Source: Syncephalis plumigaleata (taxonomy: Eukaryota; Zoopagomycota; Zoopagomycetes; Zoopagales; Piptocephalidaceae). From it: a DNA stretch of 64,000 nt. Location: assembly GCA_025201365.1 (NCBI GenBank), contig JAIXMF010000008.1:806001-870000 (forward strand), written 5' to 3'. Every line of letters starts with the position of its first letter. The first letter of the stretch is position 1. The position numbers were made by a program, and so were the translations under genes. The notes beneath the pieces are model-generated. The model was not told the origin of the DNA, made no database searches, and saw only the letters and a program-made list of their open reading frames with translations. Shown piece by piece: positions 20,594-33,053 of the stretch.

Positions 20594-23500
20594 ATGCATA
20601 TATCTAAACCAGCGTGGATAGGTCATCTAGGTAAGTTATCCTATCGTGATATTGTTAGATCTTTATGCTAAATAGTAAGTATACAAGATGAACGCCAGCG
20701 AAAGGTCAATATCTTCTCAGTTGACGTTCATCCTGATGGGACACGTCTAGTTACCGGTGGACTTGGTGAGTAGACTTGCAGATTTACCTTTAGTTCTTTA
20801 TGCTTAACTACGCGTTTATTAGATACTAAAGTGAAAATATGGAATACTAAAGTTATACTAAAACATTCGAGTACATCAGAGCCTGAAGGTGCTCTTTTAT
20901 GCACACTGGCATTACACGATGGTAACAATATTGACATATATTTATATGTGTATATATGTATCATTAGCTAATAGATGTAAGGTGAATAGGTGCGGTATTA
21001 TGCGTTAAATGGTCGAATAGAACGGGAGAATATCTGGCTACCGGTTCAGATGATAAGATTATCGTAATTTGGATGCTTGACACGTAAGGAAAGATGATAA
21101 ACATTAAGCAGAATGAGTCTCTCTCACTAATGACAATCAATTTATTGTTTATAGTTCACCTGATAGTATGGCTAGTGGTGTATTTGGCAGTCTAGATGGA
21201 GCACAGAATCTAGAGAACTGGAAGGCGATTAAACGATTAGTTGGTCATGAATCGGGTAATGTCATAGAATGGAGCTATCTAGTCATGTTATACTTATAAG
21301 CTAGCTCATTAGATGTTGCCGATCTCGCTTGGTCACCCGACAACAAGTATCTAGCATCGTGTGGACTTGATAGTAAGGTTATCATTTGGCATGGTAATAC
21401 ATTTGGTAAGTTTGTCAATCTATAGTCAGTATATTAGCGATAGTAGCGGTAGAGTTAATACAAGCAGAAATGCTACGTAAGTTGGATCAACATCATGGTT
21501 TTGTTAAGGGAGTAGCTTGGGATCCTATTGGGAAATATCTTGCCACACAGGTAACTTGACTAGGACTAGAACACGATAACCATAGTAATAGTAATGATGA
21601 TCAATATCAATATAGTCAGATGACAAATCGACCATTATATGGAGGATAGCAGATTGGCAAATAGAAAAGACAATCACATCACCGTATACGAAATCAACAT
21701 CGACCACATTCTTTAGTCGACCAAGGTATGTGTGATCTTTATACAGTTGATAGATTGTGATTAGTAATATATATGATATATAATCAAATAGCTGGTCACC
21801 GGATGGTGTTCAGTTAGTTACAGCCAATGCATTCAACAAAGGTGTAGCATCTGCGGCAGTTATTCAACGCGATACATGGAAGAGTGACGTCCATTTTATT
21901 GGACATGATGCAGCAATTGAGGTGGTGGTGAGTGAGCATTCATTGATATAGTAATAATGATTGAGTAATTAAACATGACAAACTATTAGCGATTCAATCC
22001 ATGTCTTTTTCGACTTTCTACGATAGATGATGGCGATAATGACGATGATGATGATGATAATGACTCGTCCTCATCCGAATCATCCGAGTCAGAATCCTCA
22101 ATCGGTGCCATATGTGCCTTGGGCAGTCAGGATCAGACCATTTCATTCTGGCTGACAAGTCGACCGCGTTCACTCATGGTAACACATGATATATTCAAGC
22201 AAGGTGTACTTGATATGGCATGGTATGTTCAAATAATAATAGTGTAATAATCATTAGCGCTAAATAATATGTGAATATCACAATAGGTCAATGGATGGTC
22301 GTGTCCTCTACGCATGCTCATTAGATGGCACAGTTACGGTCATTCAACTTGGTGAACAGGAAATAGGCAAGACACTGACTACAGAGGAACAAGTAAGATG
22401 ATGATGCATGAATACAGAATTGAATCTTACTCCTCTAATTGATTATGTAGGAAATGCACTTTTCCAGCCTAGGATTAAAGATGCGATCAGTTGAATTAGC
22501 AGAGACACCGGAACAACTTGATATGGAACAAAGCAATACTACTACTACTACTACTGCTACTACTACCAGTAAAGCTAGTCAACCGAATAATCGTGTTGCA
22601 ATGCTAATGGGTCATTCAGATACTGATGACATTGAACCAATGCAGATCACTGCTACTTCAACGCCATTACAAAATAACACAGCTGATGTATCTGCAACAT
22701 TCTCATCAGGTATAGCAGACACTAGTAGCATTAGTATAGCATCGTCATCAGTAGCACCGGCACAGAAAGTAACAATTACCGCTGATGGACGACGACGTAT
22801 TCAACCACAATTCATTCGAGGGTAAGTAGACTAGATAGTTTGTCATGTTGCATTGCTTGTTTAACAAATCAACTAGATTAACCACGACATCCACATCACA
22901 TACAACAAATGTACAATCATTGCCATCTGTACCTTCTACACCGGTACAAGCCAATATGGGATTACGGGTAAGCTATGCAGTATTGCATTTATTCATTATC
23001 TAATGTGTATATGCTTACTTGTACTAGAACATGGCATTAGATCATTTATCTAGCAATCATATGATGGAAATGACACCACCTTCACGTGCAATGCCACCTG
23101 GTGGTATAGAATCAGTAGTGGTGGGACAGAAACGACCAGCTCATGAGATGCAAGACTCGGCCAGTCAAGGTCCTAACAAAATGATGGCAAGCTATTCGGC
23201 TGAAGTAGGTAGATAGCACGTATTATACGTATAGGATATTAATGATGTCTAGCTAGACGAGAACTACGTATCTTGCACCGGAACTTGCCATATCATCTAT
23301 TCGACTTGGTATACCCAAGATTCATTCTACCTTCTCACGTAGTCGTATCAATGACAAGTCATGGGTGTTTGAATGTCACAACTCGATATCGCAACAGAAT
23401 GGAGCGGCACAAATCATATGTTCACGTCAGGGAAAGATATTCTGGAAACAGTTGGTGTCCAGTCCAATTCTATTACTGGTGGCTAGTTCAATGTTTAGTG

Positions 23501-24814
23501 CAGCTGCCTGCGAGGATGGCACAATTCATGTATTCTCAACTAATGGACGACGGTAAGTAGTAGTAGTAGTTATTTGCTTGTTAGTCATCGTTAGGATGAC
23601 CTATCTAATTTGTCATGTAGTCTATTTCCTAGCCTATGTCTAAATGCACCGCCATCATTCCTTGATTGCAATGGACGCTATCTACTATGCTTAACGGCAG
23701 TGGGTCAACTATTTGTATGGTATGTAGTATGGTATGCATAATGTTATATGTAGTTACTCATTTCATGTAGGGATATTGTGGAGCGTGAAGCCATTCTAGC
23801 GAATGAATCCATTGCTGCTCTCTTGTATAACGAATCAACCATGTCGACAAGCACAACCGAGACACTAAGTAATGCAACCACCATTACAGATGCTTGTGTA
23901 CATGCCAATGGCACTCCTGTATTGTGCACCTCCAATGGTTGTGCCTACGCTTACGATCAAGGTATGCGAACATGGTCACGTATTGTTGATACGTGGTATG
24001 CTGCCTCTGAATACTTTACACCCGTTACTGCTGCCCTGAATCCGAATGATATCAATGCTAGTGGACCACTTATGGTGGCACAAGTCACCGCTGAACGTAC
24101 TTGTACCGATCGACATCGCATTCAAAGAAGTGATAGATTACGCGGGGAACAACGACAACAAACCTTATTGTCAATTGATCATTTGGAGGTAAGTGGTTGA
24201 AGTACTATTATTCATTCATAATGAACAAGACATTCAACTAACATATTGATTGAATGACTAGTCTCAATTAGCAAGTGCTCAACTAATGGCATCTCCCGAG
24301 GAGTATCGACGCTGGCTACTAAACTATGCTCGTCGACTTTCAACGGATAGCCTAGTTAATAAAGCTGAAGAACTATGCCGTGAACTACTCGGACCATCTT
24401 ACGCGTATGTATATACAAGTTAGTTGCATTACTATCATCTTACTAACTGATTGCTATTGATTAGTAATACGACTGATTTTACCATTGCTTCTTCTGATGC
24501 ACAATCAACTAGCACGCCTACTCCTCAACTGAAATCATCTAGTCATTGGGAACCGATTGTTTGTGTAAGTATTTTATATTTATTTATTAATTGATTGTTA
24601 CATTTCTCTTGATGATCTTATACGCACTGTCATTAGGGATTACGAAAGCATGATTTACTTCAAGCTATCCTGCCTATATTAGGTATGTAGTCATTATAAT
24701 AACATAAAGAATAGAAGGTACAAACTACTAACTATAATGGTATAAGCCAATAATCGTAGCCTACAACGAGTGGTTCAAGAGTTCTCTGGTGTTTTAAAGC
24801 AAATCGAGCATTAA
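20594..24814 (+). CDS. HIR1: HIR1/HIRA histone chaperone subunit
   Basis: Many-intron gene starting at ATG 20594 (MHISKPAWIGHL). Joined exons give the HIRA WD40 propeller: KVNIFSVDVHPDGTRLVTGG, KVKIWNT, WSNRTGEYLATGSDDKIIVI, LVGHES, VADLAWSPDNKYLASCGLDS, VKGVAWDPIGKYLATQ, SFSTIDDG-like loops and an acidic DDDDDDND-type insert. After a linker with Ser/Thr runs comes the HIRA C-terminal domain: LFPSLCLNAPPSFLDCNGRYLL, then LESQLASAQLMASPEEYRRW, LLNYARRLSTDSLVNKAEEL and LRKHDLLQAILPIL, ending VVQEFSGVLKQIEH. The HIR/HIRA complex deposits H3-H4 independently of replication and silences histone genes in the nucleus. The motifs SPEEYRRWLLNYAR and RKHDLLQ-ILPIL are strongly diagnostic. The frame appears intact through all exons I followed. 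Confidence 0.95.
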
Positions 24815-25199
24815 ATAATCAATTAAAAATGTTATATAATAAATGTTACATCATTCGTATTAGCATCTAAATAATATATAGAGAATATTTGTATGAATTT
24901 ATTGGATATAATGTAATCTGTCATGTACAGGCTTTTTCCATCCAATTTGCGCAGTTAGCCTTCTATTTTTATGAATAAATGATATTTAACATTATCAATA
25001 TAGGATCCATTACTAATACTGAATTGTTATTATTGTCATGCTGTGTCAATTGGCATTTCTATGGTGATAATGGTGTTAATAATTGTGTTAATCTATTTAT
25101 TAATAAACTGCAAATGTTAAAGGATAAATGCGCAAATTGGATGGAAAAACACTGTATGCTAATCACTGAATAATGCTGGTATAATGCTTCATATTATTA
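24815..25199. other. Intergenic, occupied mainly by a MITE
   Basis: Spacer between the convergent HIR1 and first receptor-like gene; 227 of its 385 bases are the transposable element listed separately. Confidence 0.8.
24928..25154 (-). mobile_element. Tc1/mariner-type MITE, copy 1 (227 bp)
   Basis: Bounded by TA dinucleotides (24926-24927 and 25155-25156) that fit a TA target duplication. Terminal inverted repeats begin CAGTGTTTTTCCATCC on the right end (reverse strand) and CAGGCTTTTTCCATCC on the left, and extend through CAATTTGCGCA. The interior is AT-rich with no coding capacity. It is over 90% identical by eye to copy 2 at 44620-44838, which lies in the opposite orientation. CAGTG termini and TA duplications are hallmarks of Tc1/mariner elements, so this is a non-autonomous derivative. 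No transposase is present in the window. Confidence 0.9.
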
Positions 25200-27021
25200 C
25201 TAATTGCTACGTACTAAAGCATCACGTGCCGTTGTTGTATTCCTGCCAGCAGTTGTTATATCATCAAGTGAGATCACGTTTGTCGCTACCAGTCCATTGT
25301 CGCGTTTAGGCCACCGTACTCCCAGAATCACGAGTAATGAGAGAGCACATAAAAGTTGAATAGAGTCCAGAAGTATCTCTATGGGAATACTAAAAGAAAC
25401 AATCTGGACACCCATTGCCATAATACATGATACTAAGATCATTATATATACGATAAGACCTAATGAAGAGAAATAGACAAGCTAGCAATGACATGTTAGG
25501 TCATGTTAAATCCATTAGCATTACTTACTAGTGTAAACCGGGCTAGGCCACTTGAATGTCGTTTTAATCGATATGCGCTAATACCAAACCATATGGCTAT
25601 GCAAACAAGTAGTGTTAATATCATGATACTATGCAGCGCATATCACTTACTGAATCCAACAAAAATAATAAACTGAATCAAAGGAATGCCTAACTTAGTG
25701 ATGTATGTCGTATGGGCGAGAGCAATTGCATCACCATAGTAAGAGTAGGATTCAGAAGAGTAAACAAATGCTGAAAATGCAGTCCTGATAACATTGCCTA
25801 TAACATCGATGATCATGAGTATACGAATAAGTATGATGGATTTCTTCGAGAATAGATTTCTGCCAATGGATGACCTATGAACGAGTTGATGTCAGTGATA
25901 CTAATAATCAAATGATAGATTACATACCAATGCCATATAATCATATTGAATGGAAGCTTGCCTAGGAAACTGTATGCGTACGATGTCCTGTTCATTATAA
26001 TGGGATCGGTCGCACTGGCAAAGTATACCAATAATGCTGATAATCGAGTTAGTAATCTTAAGGCAAATAGGCAACGACTCACTTATGCAATAGGCACAGG
26101 TTACAATGAATGATGCTGACAGCAGGTTAAAGCTGAACTTCCTCATCACAATTAGCGCAATAGTACGTGCCGATGTGTACAATAATGCCACCAGGATCTA
26201 TACTCACACTATTAGCATTTGTTTACAAATCATTATCGATACATACCAATGCAAAATATCTCCACTTATTGCCCAACCTTTTCTTGGAGAAAAGGGTATC
26301 GTTCCGTGGATTGGGATCTACGGATAATGATCAGCTAATATACAACTACTATTTATAATACTTACCGCGTGTTGCATTGTAATCATATGCTTTATATTGG
26401 CCAACGATCATAAAATCCTTAAATGACACCAGAGTGGATTTAGTCTCAATAATCTTCAATGGTGTGGATAATAAATATCTATGAAATGAGTTATCCAAAA
26501 AGTACGCGAAATAATCGTCATTCCAGAGTGAGAATAAAGTCAAAGGCTTCGTCATTATAACGAGTTTAATCTGTGCCATAGCATCTGGATGCCATTGTCG
26601 GATCCATTCATTCATGCTATCGATTATCTAGTATTCGTCAGTAGACGCGGTTTATCGAATGATGCTTACTCACATGCTCTACACAATGAGTGTGGTCATA
26701 AAAAATGCTATCGAATACGGCGAAATCAAGGTGTTTCCCCGCCACCTTAACAAGTTCCTGTATGTCCGGATCAGAAGTATTTGCCGGTGGAAGTTTGCAA
26801 TGCTCGTCCATAACCATGTCAACGCCTAATACCATGCCTTGATGGTTATAACGCTGCTCAGGGCGGAATACAAAGTCGTTAGCCTCGTATGTTACGCTGC
26901 TATTATCCCTTCCGGTAAGCACGAGTTTTGCTTCGATAGTCGTGCATTGCTCTAGTAATAGTAGTAGTAGCAATAGTAGTAGTAGTGAAAATGAAGTAAT
27001 GGAGTATGCTGGCGAGGACAT
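25200..27021 (-). CDS. Receptor-like multi-pass membrane protein A
   Basis: I choose ATG 27021 (MSSPAYSITSFS), which starts a signal peptide with an 11-Leu core; an in-frame ATG at 27078 is the alternative. The ectodomain (about 170-200 residues) reads VLTGRDNSSVTYEANDFVFR, then DPDIQELVKVAGKHLDFAVF and NEWIRQWHPDAMAQIKLVI, with several NxS/T sites and a few cysteines. Later exons encode about seven hydrophobic segments, including ALLYTSARTIALIVMRKFSF, and a final TM exon ending IPIEILLDSIQLLCALSLLV followed by GVRWPKRDN and a polar tail. The layout resembles a seven-helix receptor with an extracellular domain, but I cannot name a family. It is a paralogue of the divergent gene at 27743-29525. 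Confidence 0.75.
25829..26255 (-). repeat. Inverted near-identical tract, left arm (427 bp)
   Basis: Reverse complement of 28491-28917, equal in length. It covers parts of exons and introns of the two receptor-like paralogues. It looks identical over roughly 360 bp, with a short mismatch cluster near its outer end. Flanking sequence of the genes is much more divergent. Confidence 0.9.
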
Positions 27022-27742
27022 ATTGGTAATGTAACGAAACGGAATAGAATAGTAGTCTTCTGGCAAACTGAGTAGCATAAACACCCGCTATGCTTCTATG
27101 AAACGCGTTCACGTGGTCGTCCATTTAAACTGGTTTTATTAGTTGAATTACATGACTACTTGTAGTAACCTAATAAATTCATTACCTATTTTGTAATTGC
27201 TTAATTATTGATGGATGTGCCGTGTCAATCCAACTCGAACGGATGACCTTGTCAAGTGATATTACGATGCTTGTATCAAAGCAATCATACTTATTTGTTA
27301 CAGTAGCTGAATTCTAAGCACAATCGCATTTTACCTGTCATCTATGCACGTATCCCTTAGTGAGGGGTCTACTACCATCACAATGTTACACTGCATGCCT
27401 CCCTAATGAACAACAAACGCGTTATAATCGATGCTTCTCTTATTTATCAAACAACTACATGTCATGAATACAGTTGACAAATTCAACTAAACATCAATAG
27501 ATAGAATGATATTATCATACCGTGTCTATGATGTAGACATCTTCATATACTCACGTATGATTCAGTTTAATGCGTCACAAGAAAGTGAAAGGAAATGCAA
27601 TTGAGATGCAATAGCCTGCATGACCTGAATGGAAAACCTGTTATCAATGAACAAATGTTGCAGCAAACACTGCGGTATATATTTCCATGATCGTATGCCG
27701 TCGAATGGAACAGCAACTCATTCTACTGTATTTACTTTCAAC
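27022..27742. other. Divergent intergenic region between paralogues
   Basis: 721 bases between the head-to-head receptor-like genes, the probable shared promoter. No coding signal was found. A tRNA T-arm-like hairpin near 27221-27250 lacks the rest of a tRNA. Confidence 0.5.
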
Positions 27743-29525
27743 ATGCTATTTTCGCAATATCAACTTTTACTTTCCCTATTACTTCTGTTATCGCAACAAT
27801 GGATGGTTGCCAATGCAAAGCTAACTATCATTAGCAACAATGGTACTAAAATAACATACGAATTAAAAGACCTTCCATTTCGTCCGGAGCAGCCTTATAG
27901 TTATAATGGCATAATATTAGATAATCTTCTTTCGACACAATACGATTGCACTTTTCCTTCAGTTAATGCCTCTGACCCGGATTTGCAAAGAGTAGCCAAG
28001 ATAGCATCGGAATATCCCGATTTTGCATTATTTGCTAGCATTGGTTTTGTCGAAGAGTGCAATGTGGACCAGGTAAGTTAATGTCATCTCAATTTCTAGT
28101 ACTGACCAATTATAGGCTGCCGATGCTATGAACAATTGGATTCACCAATGGCATGCGCTTGGACTGCCTCAAATCAAACTTATTGTGCAATATTCCGCAG
28201 GAGATATGCATAACACGAATACATTCGGAAGTTATGTTAGATTTCCGGTCAATAGCCCTTTTATACGATATGTGCCATCAACTCCTATCAAGGTGGCCGG
28301 GACCCAGGAATATTTGCCAATAATGAATTATTCAATAAATATAGGCGAATATGTTATATACAATTACACTGCAACACACGGTAATTATTATGAATAGTAG
28401 TTGTATATTGACTGATCATTATCCGTAGATCCCAATCCATTTAATTACTTCTTTTTTTCTACTGAACGATTGGCCTATAAATGGACCCTATTTGCATTGG
28501 TATGTATCGATAATGATTTGTAAACAAATGCTAATGATGCGAGTACAGATACTGGTGGCATTATTGTACACATCGGCACGTACTATTGCGTTAATTGTGA
28601 TGAGGAAGTTCAGCTTTAACCTGCTGTCAGCATCATTCATTGTAACCTGTGCCTATTGCATAAGTGAGTCGTTGCCTATTTGCCTTAAGATTACTAACTC
28701 GATTATCAGCATTATTGGTATACTTTGCCAGTGCGACCGATCCCATTATAATGAACAGGACATCGTACGCATACAGTTTCCTAGGCAAGCTTCCATTCAA
28801 TATGATTATATGGCATTGGTATGTAATCTATCATTTGATTATTAGTATCACTGACATCAACTCGTTCATAGGTCATCCATTGGCAGAAATCTATTCTCGA
28901 AGAAATCCATCATACTTCTTCGTACACTGATAATGACTGATGTTGCAGGAAACATATATAGACTTGTACTTCTTGTGGTTTATAGATCCAGTAACGTTGT
29001 ATCTATCGGAATTCTTGCTATTGATGTCCATATTAGCCTAATAGTAATACCTACAGCGGGTGTCATCTTATTTGGTGGATTTGGTAAGTACAGAATTATA
29101 GCAAGCATGCATGGTATTAATTGTGGCCTGCTTGCATAGCCATATGGTTCGGCATTAACGCTTATAGACTAAAACGCCACCCAGAAGGCTTTTCCAAATT
29201 TACACAGGTACGTAAAACCATCATACTTAATATTAGGTCTAACACACCATGCTAGCTTGTATATTTCTCATTAATAGGTCTATTTTCAAATTTGATACCA
29301 TTAATAATTTGGATTATATTAGATTCAACTACCAGAACCCCCTTTAATTCTGAAGAGGTTATACTGAATGCCCCTCATTTCGTATGCGCTCTTGTATTAT
29401 TGTCAATCATGGGTATTCGATGGCCTAACAATGACGATCAGCCTGAAAGAAAAACACCACTTGGTGGGATGACTACCATTGATTGCAATAGTAAAGCACA
29501 TGAAGCTCCCATGTACAGCAAATAA
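27743..29525 (+). CDS. Receptor-like multi-pass membrane protein B
   Basis: Paralogue of the minus-strand gene at 25200-27021, transcribed away from it. ATG 27743 (MLFSQYQLLLSLLLLL) starts a signal peptide; the frame is open further upstream but less plausible. The ectodomain shares the paralogue's layout: TYELKDLPFRPEQPYSYNG, DPDLQRVAKIASEYPDFALF, NNWIHQWHALGLPQIKLIV. Then come introns near 28075-28115, 28381-28428 and 28500-28549 and hydrophobic exons: ALLYTSARTIALIVMRKFSF, ALLVYFASATDP, FNMIIWHW, MTDVAGNIYRLVLLVV, SLIVIPTAGVILFGGF and LVYFSLIGLFSNLIPLIIWI. It ends with GIRWPNNDDQPERKT and a polar tail. About seven TM segments suggest a receptor or transporter-like protein. The family is not recognised. 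Confidence 0.75.
28491..28917 (+). repeat. Inverted near-identical tract, right arm (427 bp)
   Basis: Partner of 25829-26255. Identity spans both exon and intron bases and ends abruptly within an exon at CATACTT, which suggests recent gene conversion rather than protein-level selection. Confidence 0.9.
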
Positions 29526-29997
29526 TAGCGAGTATTACGGTGATATTGCTGTAAATGGCCGTCGTTCAATTGATAGCAAGACTGCTTGCCATTAATGCTT
29601 CTAGACCATTCCTACAAACGATATACTCCTGCTTCTCGATCTTAAATAAATCAAGATGGATATTGCTCACCAGCTATGCTTACCTTTATTACCTGTCTGG
29701 TCATTACATCTACGGCTTATGCGGTATCATTTATTTGATGCTGATCACAGATAGGTAGCATTGCTATTGTGTTACAGATGTATCTGCTTACCGATAAACA
29801 AATGCTGTGATCATTTTTTCCCTACTATAACGTCTACTATCTACTCATCTGATTCATACTTGTATGCCAAACACTGTAACTATAACTAGATAAGCTGGTA
29901 ATCATCCTAGCTATTATTTGCCACTACATTCAGTACAAATTGTTGATACAATCCAGTTCGATTGTATTCTCTATAATGCCCATTATCATTGCTAGTT
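29526..29997. other. Intergenic, convergent
   Basis: Spacer between receptor-like gene B (+) and the adrenodoxin reductase (-). A 67-codon open frame (29555-29758, hydrophobic) has no supporting context and could be chance. Confidence 0.5.
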
Positions 29998-31815
29998 TCA
30001 TTTCGTATCTAATAGCTTGAGCATATCTTCGAGGCGAACAAGCTTTTCCCGTGGTTTTCCTATTAGTTCCCCTTGAGTCACCTCATGACTATCTAACAGA
30101 CGCCAGTCGTCAAATGTGAGATAACGAATGTTTCTGGATTGGAGTAGTACTGGTAGATCTGACGGTATTTCAGTAGCTTGATCCAATCTAGACGACAATG
30201 ACAATGATGATGATGATGACACTGTCATGTCCTCAAGTAAGCAATCGGCAGTTTCCTGAGCATCCCACAGTGTGGAGGCAATGACACCGGTGGGTCCGCG
30301 TTTCAACCAGCCGGCAACGTATAGTCCAGGTACAAACCGATCATTGCCATCGCTATTGTTGATGCTACTCCCATCGAATGACGACGATGATGGCGTGTAA
30401 AGTACTCTTCCACGCTCATTGGGCACCACGCATTGTCGACTATCGAATGGTACGCCTTCAATGGGTGTACTGCGATAGCCTATACTCTTGAATGCCAATT
30501 GACATGAAATCACTTCACTAATGCCTGTAGGTACTGCTTGCTCGTTGACCAGTCGATTGTGTTCAAGTCGGATACCCGCTAGACGACGCGTGTATCTCTC
30601 GTTCAATCCATTGGTAGCTGATTCTATCACGAATTCAGTTGGACTACGTAGAAAGTGTAAATGCCAATGACGTGTTGCCGCTGTATTCGATTGTCCCGCT
30701 TCCGCTCCCTTAAGCAATAGCTCCATAAGGCGTTTACGCGGCCGTTGTTTCGCCAATAATGGCGCTGCATCATCCAATATTTTTTGCAAATACGGTAGAT
30801 CCAATAATAAACGCGTATCAGGCAACTGTACCATCTCGCGTAGTTCTTTACTCGTGAATGCCACCTGTATCGTCATGCATTACTATATCATTCTTATTCG
30901 TGTTCTTCCGTTTTACTTGACCAGCTAGCCACATTACCTGTAGTGGTCCTCGTCGTTGCACTATGTGTACATGACGTATTTTACTATGTTGCAATGCATC
31001 CAGTGCGTTGGCCGTAATATCCGTACAAGCCAGCTTATCTCGCGGCATTAGTAGGATACGCGCAACATCCAGTGCCACATTACCAGCACCCACAACTACT
31101 GCCGATGTCGTGGTGGCAAGCCATACGCGTAACCGTTCATCTAACACTTGACACTCGGGCAATCCGTTATACCAGCCGACGAAATCACGCGCACTCAGGA
31201 CACCAGCGTCAATATCATCGGCACCTGGTACATTCGGGAGTGTTTTATCCAGTTCTGCGCCATACGCCAACACAATGGCTTCATATCGTGCTCGTAACTC
31301 GTCCATGCTTATCGCTGTGCCTACGCGTACATTGCCGAAATAACGAAAACGCGACTCTGACGCCAACTTTTCGAATTTATGAATTACCGACTAAGCAACA
31401 TAACCAGCAGTCAGAATTAGTAAAAAGCATACCTATACTCGTATACACTACCGTACAATACCTTAACTTCTGGGTGATCAGGTGCAACTCCGTATCGTGC
31501 TAGACCATATGGAATCGGTTGTGCTTCAATCATGTCAATGTGTATACCGCCGCCTCCACCTTGTTCCGCTTCTTTGTCGGTAGCGCGTAACAATCGTTGT
31601 GCAGTGTAGAATCCAGCAGGTCCACTGCCTATAATAGCTACACGTCGAGGTACAGCCGCTGCTGGAGTAGTCGTGTAGTAGCGATAACAGCTAGCAACTA
31701 CCGCTGGTTGTCGTCGTAACTGCTGAAATGGTTTAGCATGTCGTATCGATTGTTTATAGTAAGCAATACTGCTACTTTTACCAATTACTGTAGGTAAATG
31801 CAGTGTAAAGGACAT
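29998..31815 (-). CDS. ARH1: Mitochondrial NADPH-adrenodoxin (ferredoxin) reductase
   Basis: Transfers electrons from NADPH through FAD to mitochondrial ferredoxin, for Fe-S cluster and heme A synthesis. I choose ATG 31815 (MSFTLHLPTVIGKSSSIAYY), which begins a basic, Tyr/Arg/Ser-rich mitochondrial presequence; an earlier ATG lies 60 bases upstream. After it come the FAD fold (RRVAIIGSGPAGFYTAQRLL), the PYGLARYGVAPDHPEVK family motif, an intron (about 31462-31393), FRYFGNVRVG and YGAELDKTLPNVPG. The NADPH site GAGNVALDVARILL and HIVQRRGPLQ follow. A second intron (about 30938-30866) precedes VAFTSKELREMVQLP. The C-terminal part has QLAFKSIGYRSTPIEGVPFD and the family signature GLYVAGWLKRGPTGVIASTL. 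Poly-Ser inserts interrupt the C-terminal half but the frame is intact. Confidence 0.96.
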
Positions 31816-32050
31816 ATCGTTATTGGATATTAGAGTAATGCGGAATGGAATAAAAAGCCTGTATGACAAATCCAATCGTAAATTCGATTATTACACACAA
31901 TGATAAGGAATAGAATCAACTATTCATTTCACTATACATGATTAGTATATCGCACGCCTATCTATTTATTATTTACAATCACAATCACACAATCAAGAGC
32001 AGGTTAGATTGTACTCAACGAGAATAGGAAGTGGATGGATAGCATCATTC

Positions 32051-33053
32051 CTACAATGCATCCATAACATTGGCTAGACGACTAGAACGACGTTGACGTG
32101 GCGATGTGGATGTAGCGGTAGTGGAGATATTCGTTCTATCAGATGGCGCATTATCCTGTAGGGATGGTTCAGGCATCTGCTCCTGCTCTTCCATATCCGC
32201 CATTAGACCAGTCTTGCTGGGTAGTGATGCACCGGCAGTATTGGCTACATTATGCATACGTTCAATCGATTCATGCTTGACCACAAGTACGGGACACTTG
32301 GCCGAATGGCTACAGAAATCGCTAAAACTGCCCATAAACAAGCTATTATACAAACAATAAATAATATATTAACAGTCATTATTGTTGTTGTATTGTTCAG
32401 TAATGATATTATATAGAATAAAGACTACTAACCGTTTCCAATAGGATAAACCTCGACTGCCCAAGATAAGCATGGCAGCACCAACTCGTTCCGTGAAATC
32501 AACGATCATATTACCTGGTGATCGATGTCCCTTGACTAGACTGACGTGACAATCAATCTAATTCAAATATAGATAATGTTGGTTAGTAGGGTAAATTATT
32601 ATCGCATACGACAAAAGACTACTTACTCCAGCATCGCATAATGGTTTTGCACATTCAGTTAATCGTTGCAGTAATGTTTCTTCAGTCTAGATAGTAACAA
32701 GCATACACGCACGATACGTAGCATCATATTAATAGCTTATTACAACCATACATTACTCGTAGTAGTAGTAGTAGTTTACTTACTTCTTTTTCCATTTCCG
32801 CTAGTTGTTCACCTACGTAAAGAAACTCGCCACCTATTACAATGTATAAATACTATTGTCACTGTCACTATACTAGCGTTTAATTACCTAGTTCAATGGC
32901 ATCCATTTCGGATTCGACACTCCATCCGCTTACGAGTTCAATGCGATCGGTGCCCTTTCTAATGATATTCTCCATGGACCATTGAATGATATCGGGTGTC
33001 TCGCCACTTTGCACATCAACGGCAAGAACAATCACTCGTTGTTTCTCGGCCAT
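32051..33053 (-). CDS. Universal stress protein (UspA) family
   Basis: ATG 33053 gives MAEKQRVIVLAVDVQSGETP, the first beta strand and Asp of the Usp fold. Five short exons follow: WSMENIIRKGTDRIELV, a short exon EFLYVGEQLAEMEKE, TLLQRLTECAKPLCDAG, IDCHVSLVKGHRSPGNMIVD and MLILGSRGLSYWKR. The last large exon reads SLFMGSFSDFCSHSAKCPVL-VVKHE, the G-x2-G-x9-G(S/T) ATP-binding-type region (GSRG and GSFSDFCSHSAKCPV). A disordered tail with a basic RQRRSSRLANVMDAL end follows. Members bind nucleotide or dimerise in stress responses. The tail is longer than in bacterial Usp and may be regulatory. Confidence 0.88.

Noticed and set aside
24979-25173. Open frame sharing KDKCANWMEKHCM with a frame at 44523-44723
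   Set aside because: The shared peptide is a translation of the MITE terminal repeat, not a protein family.
27221-27250. tRNA T-arm-like hairpin on the minus strand (loop TTCGAGT with a 5-bp stem)
   Set aside because: No matching acceptor 5' strand, D-arm A-box or anticodon arm could be found within 100 bases.
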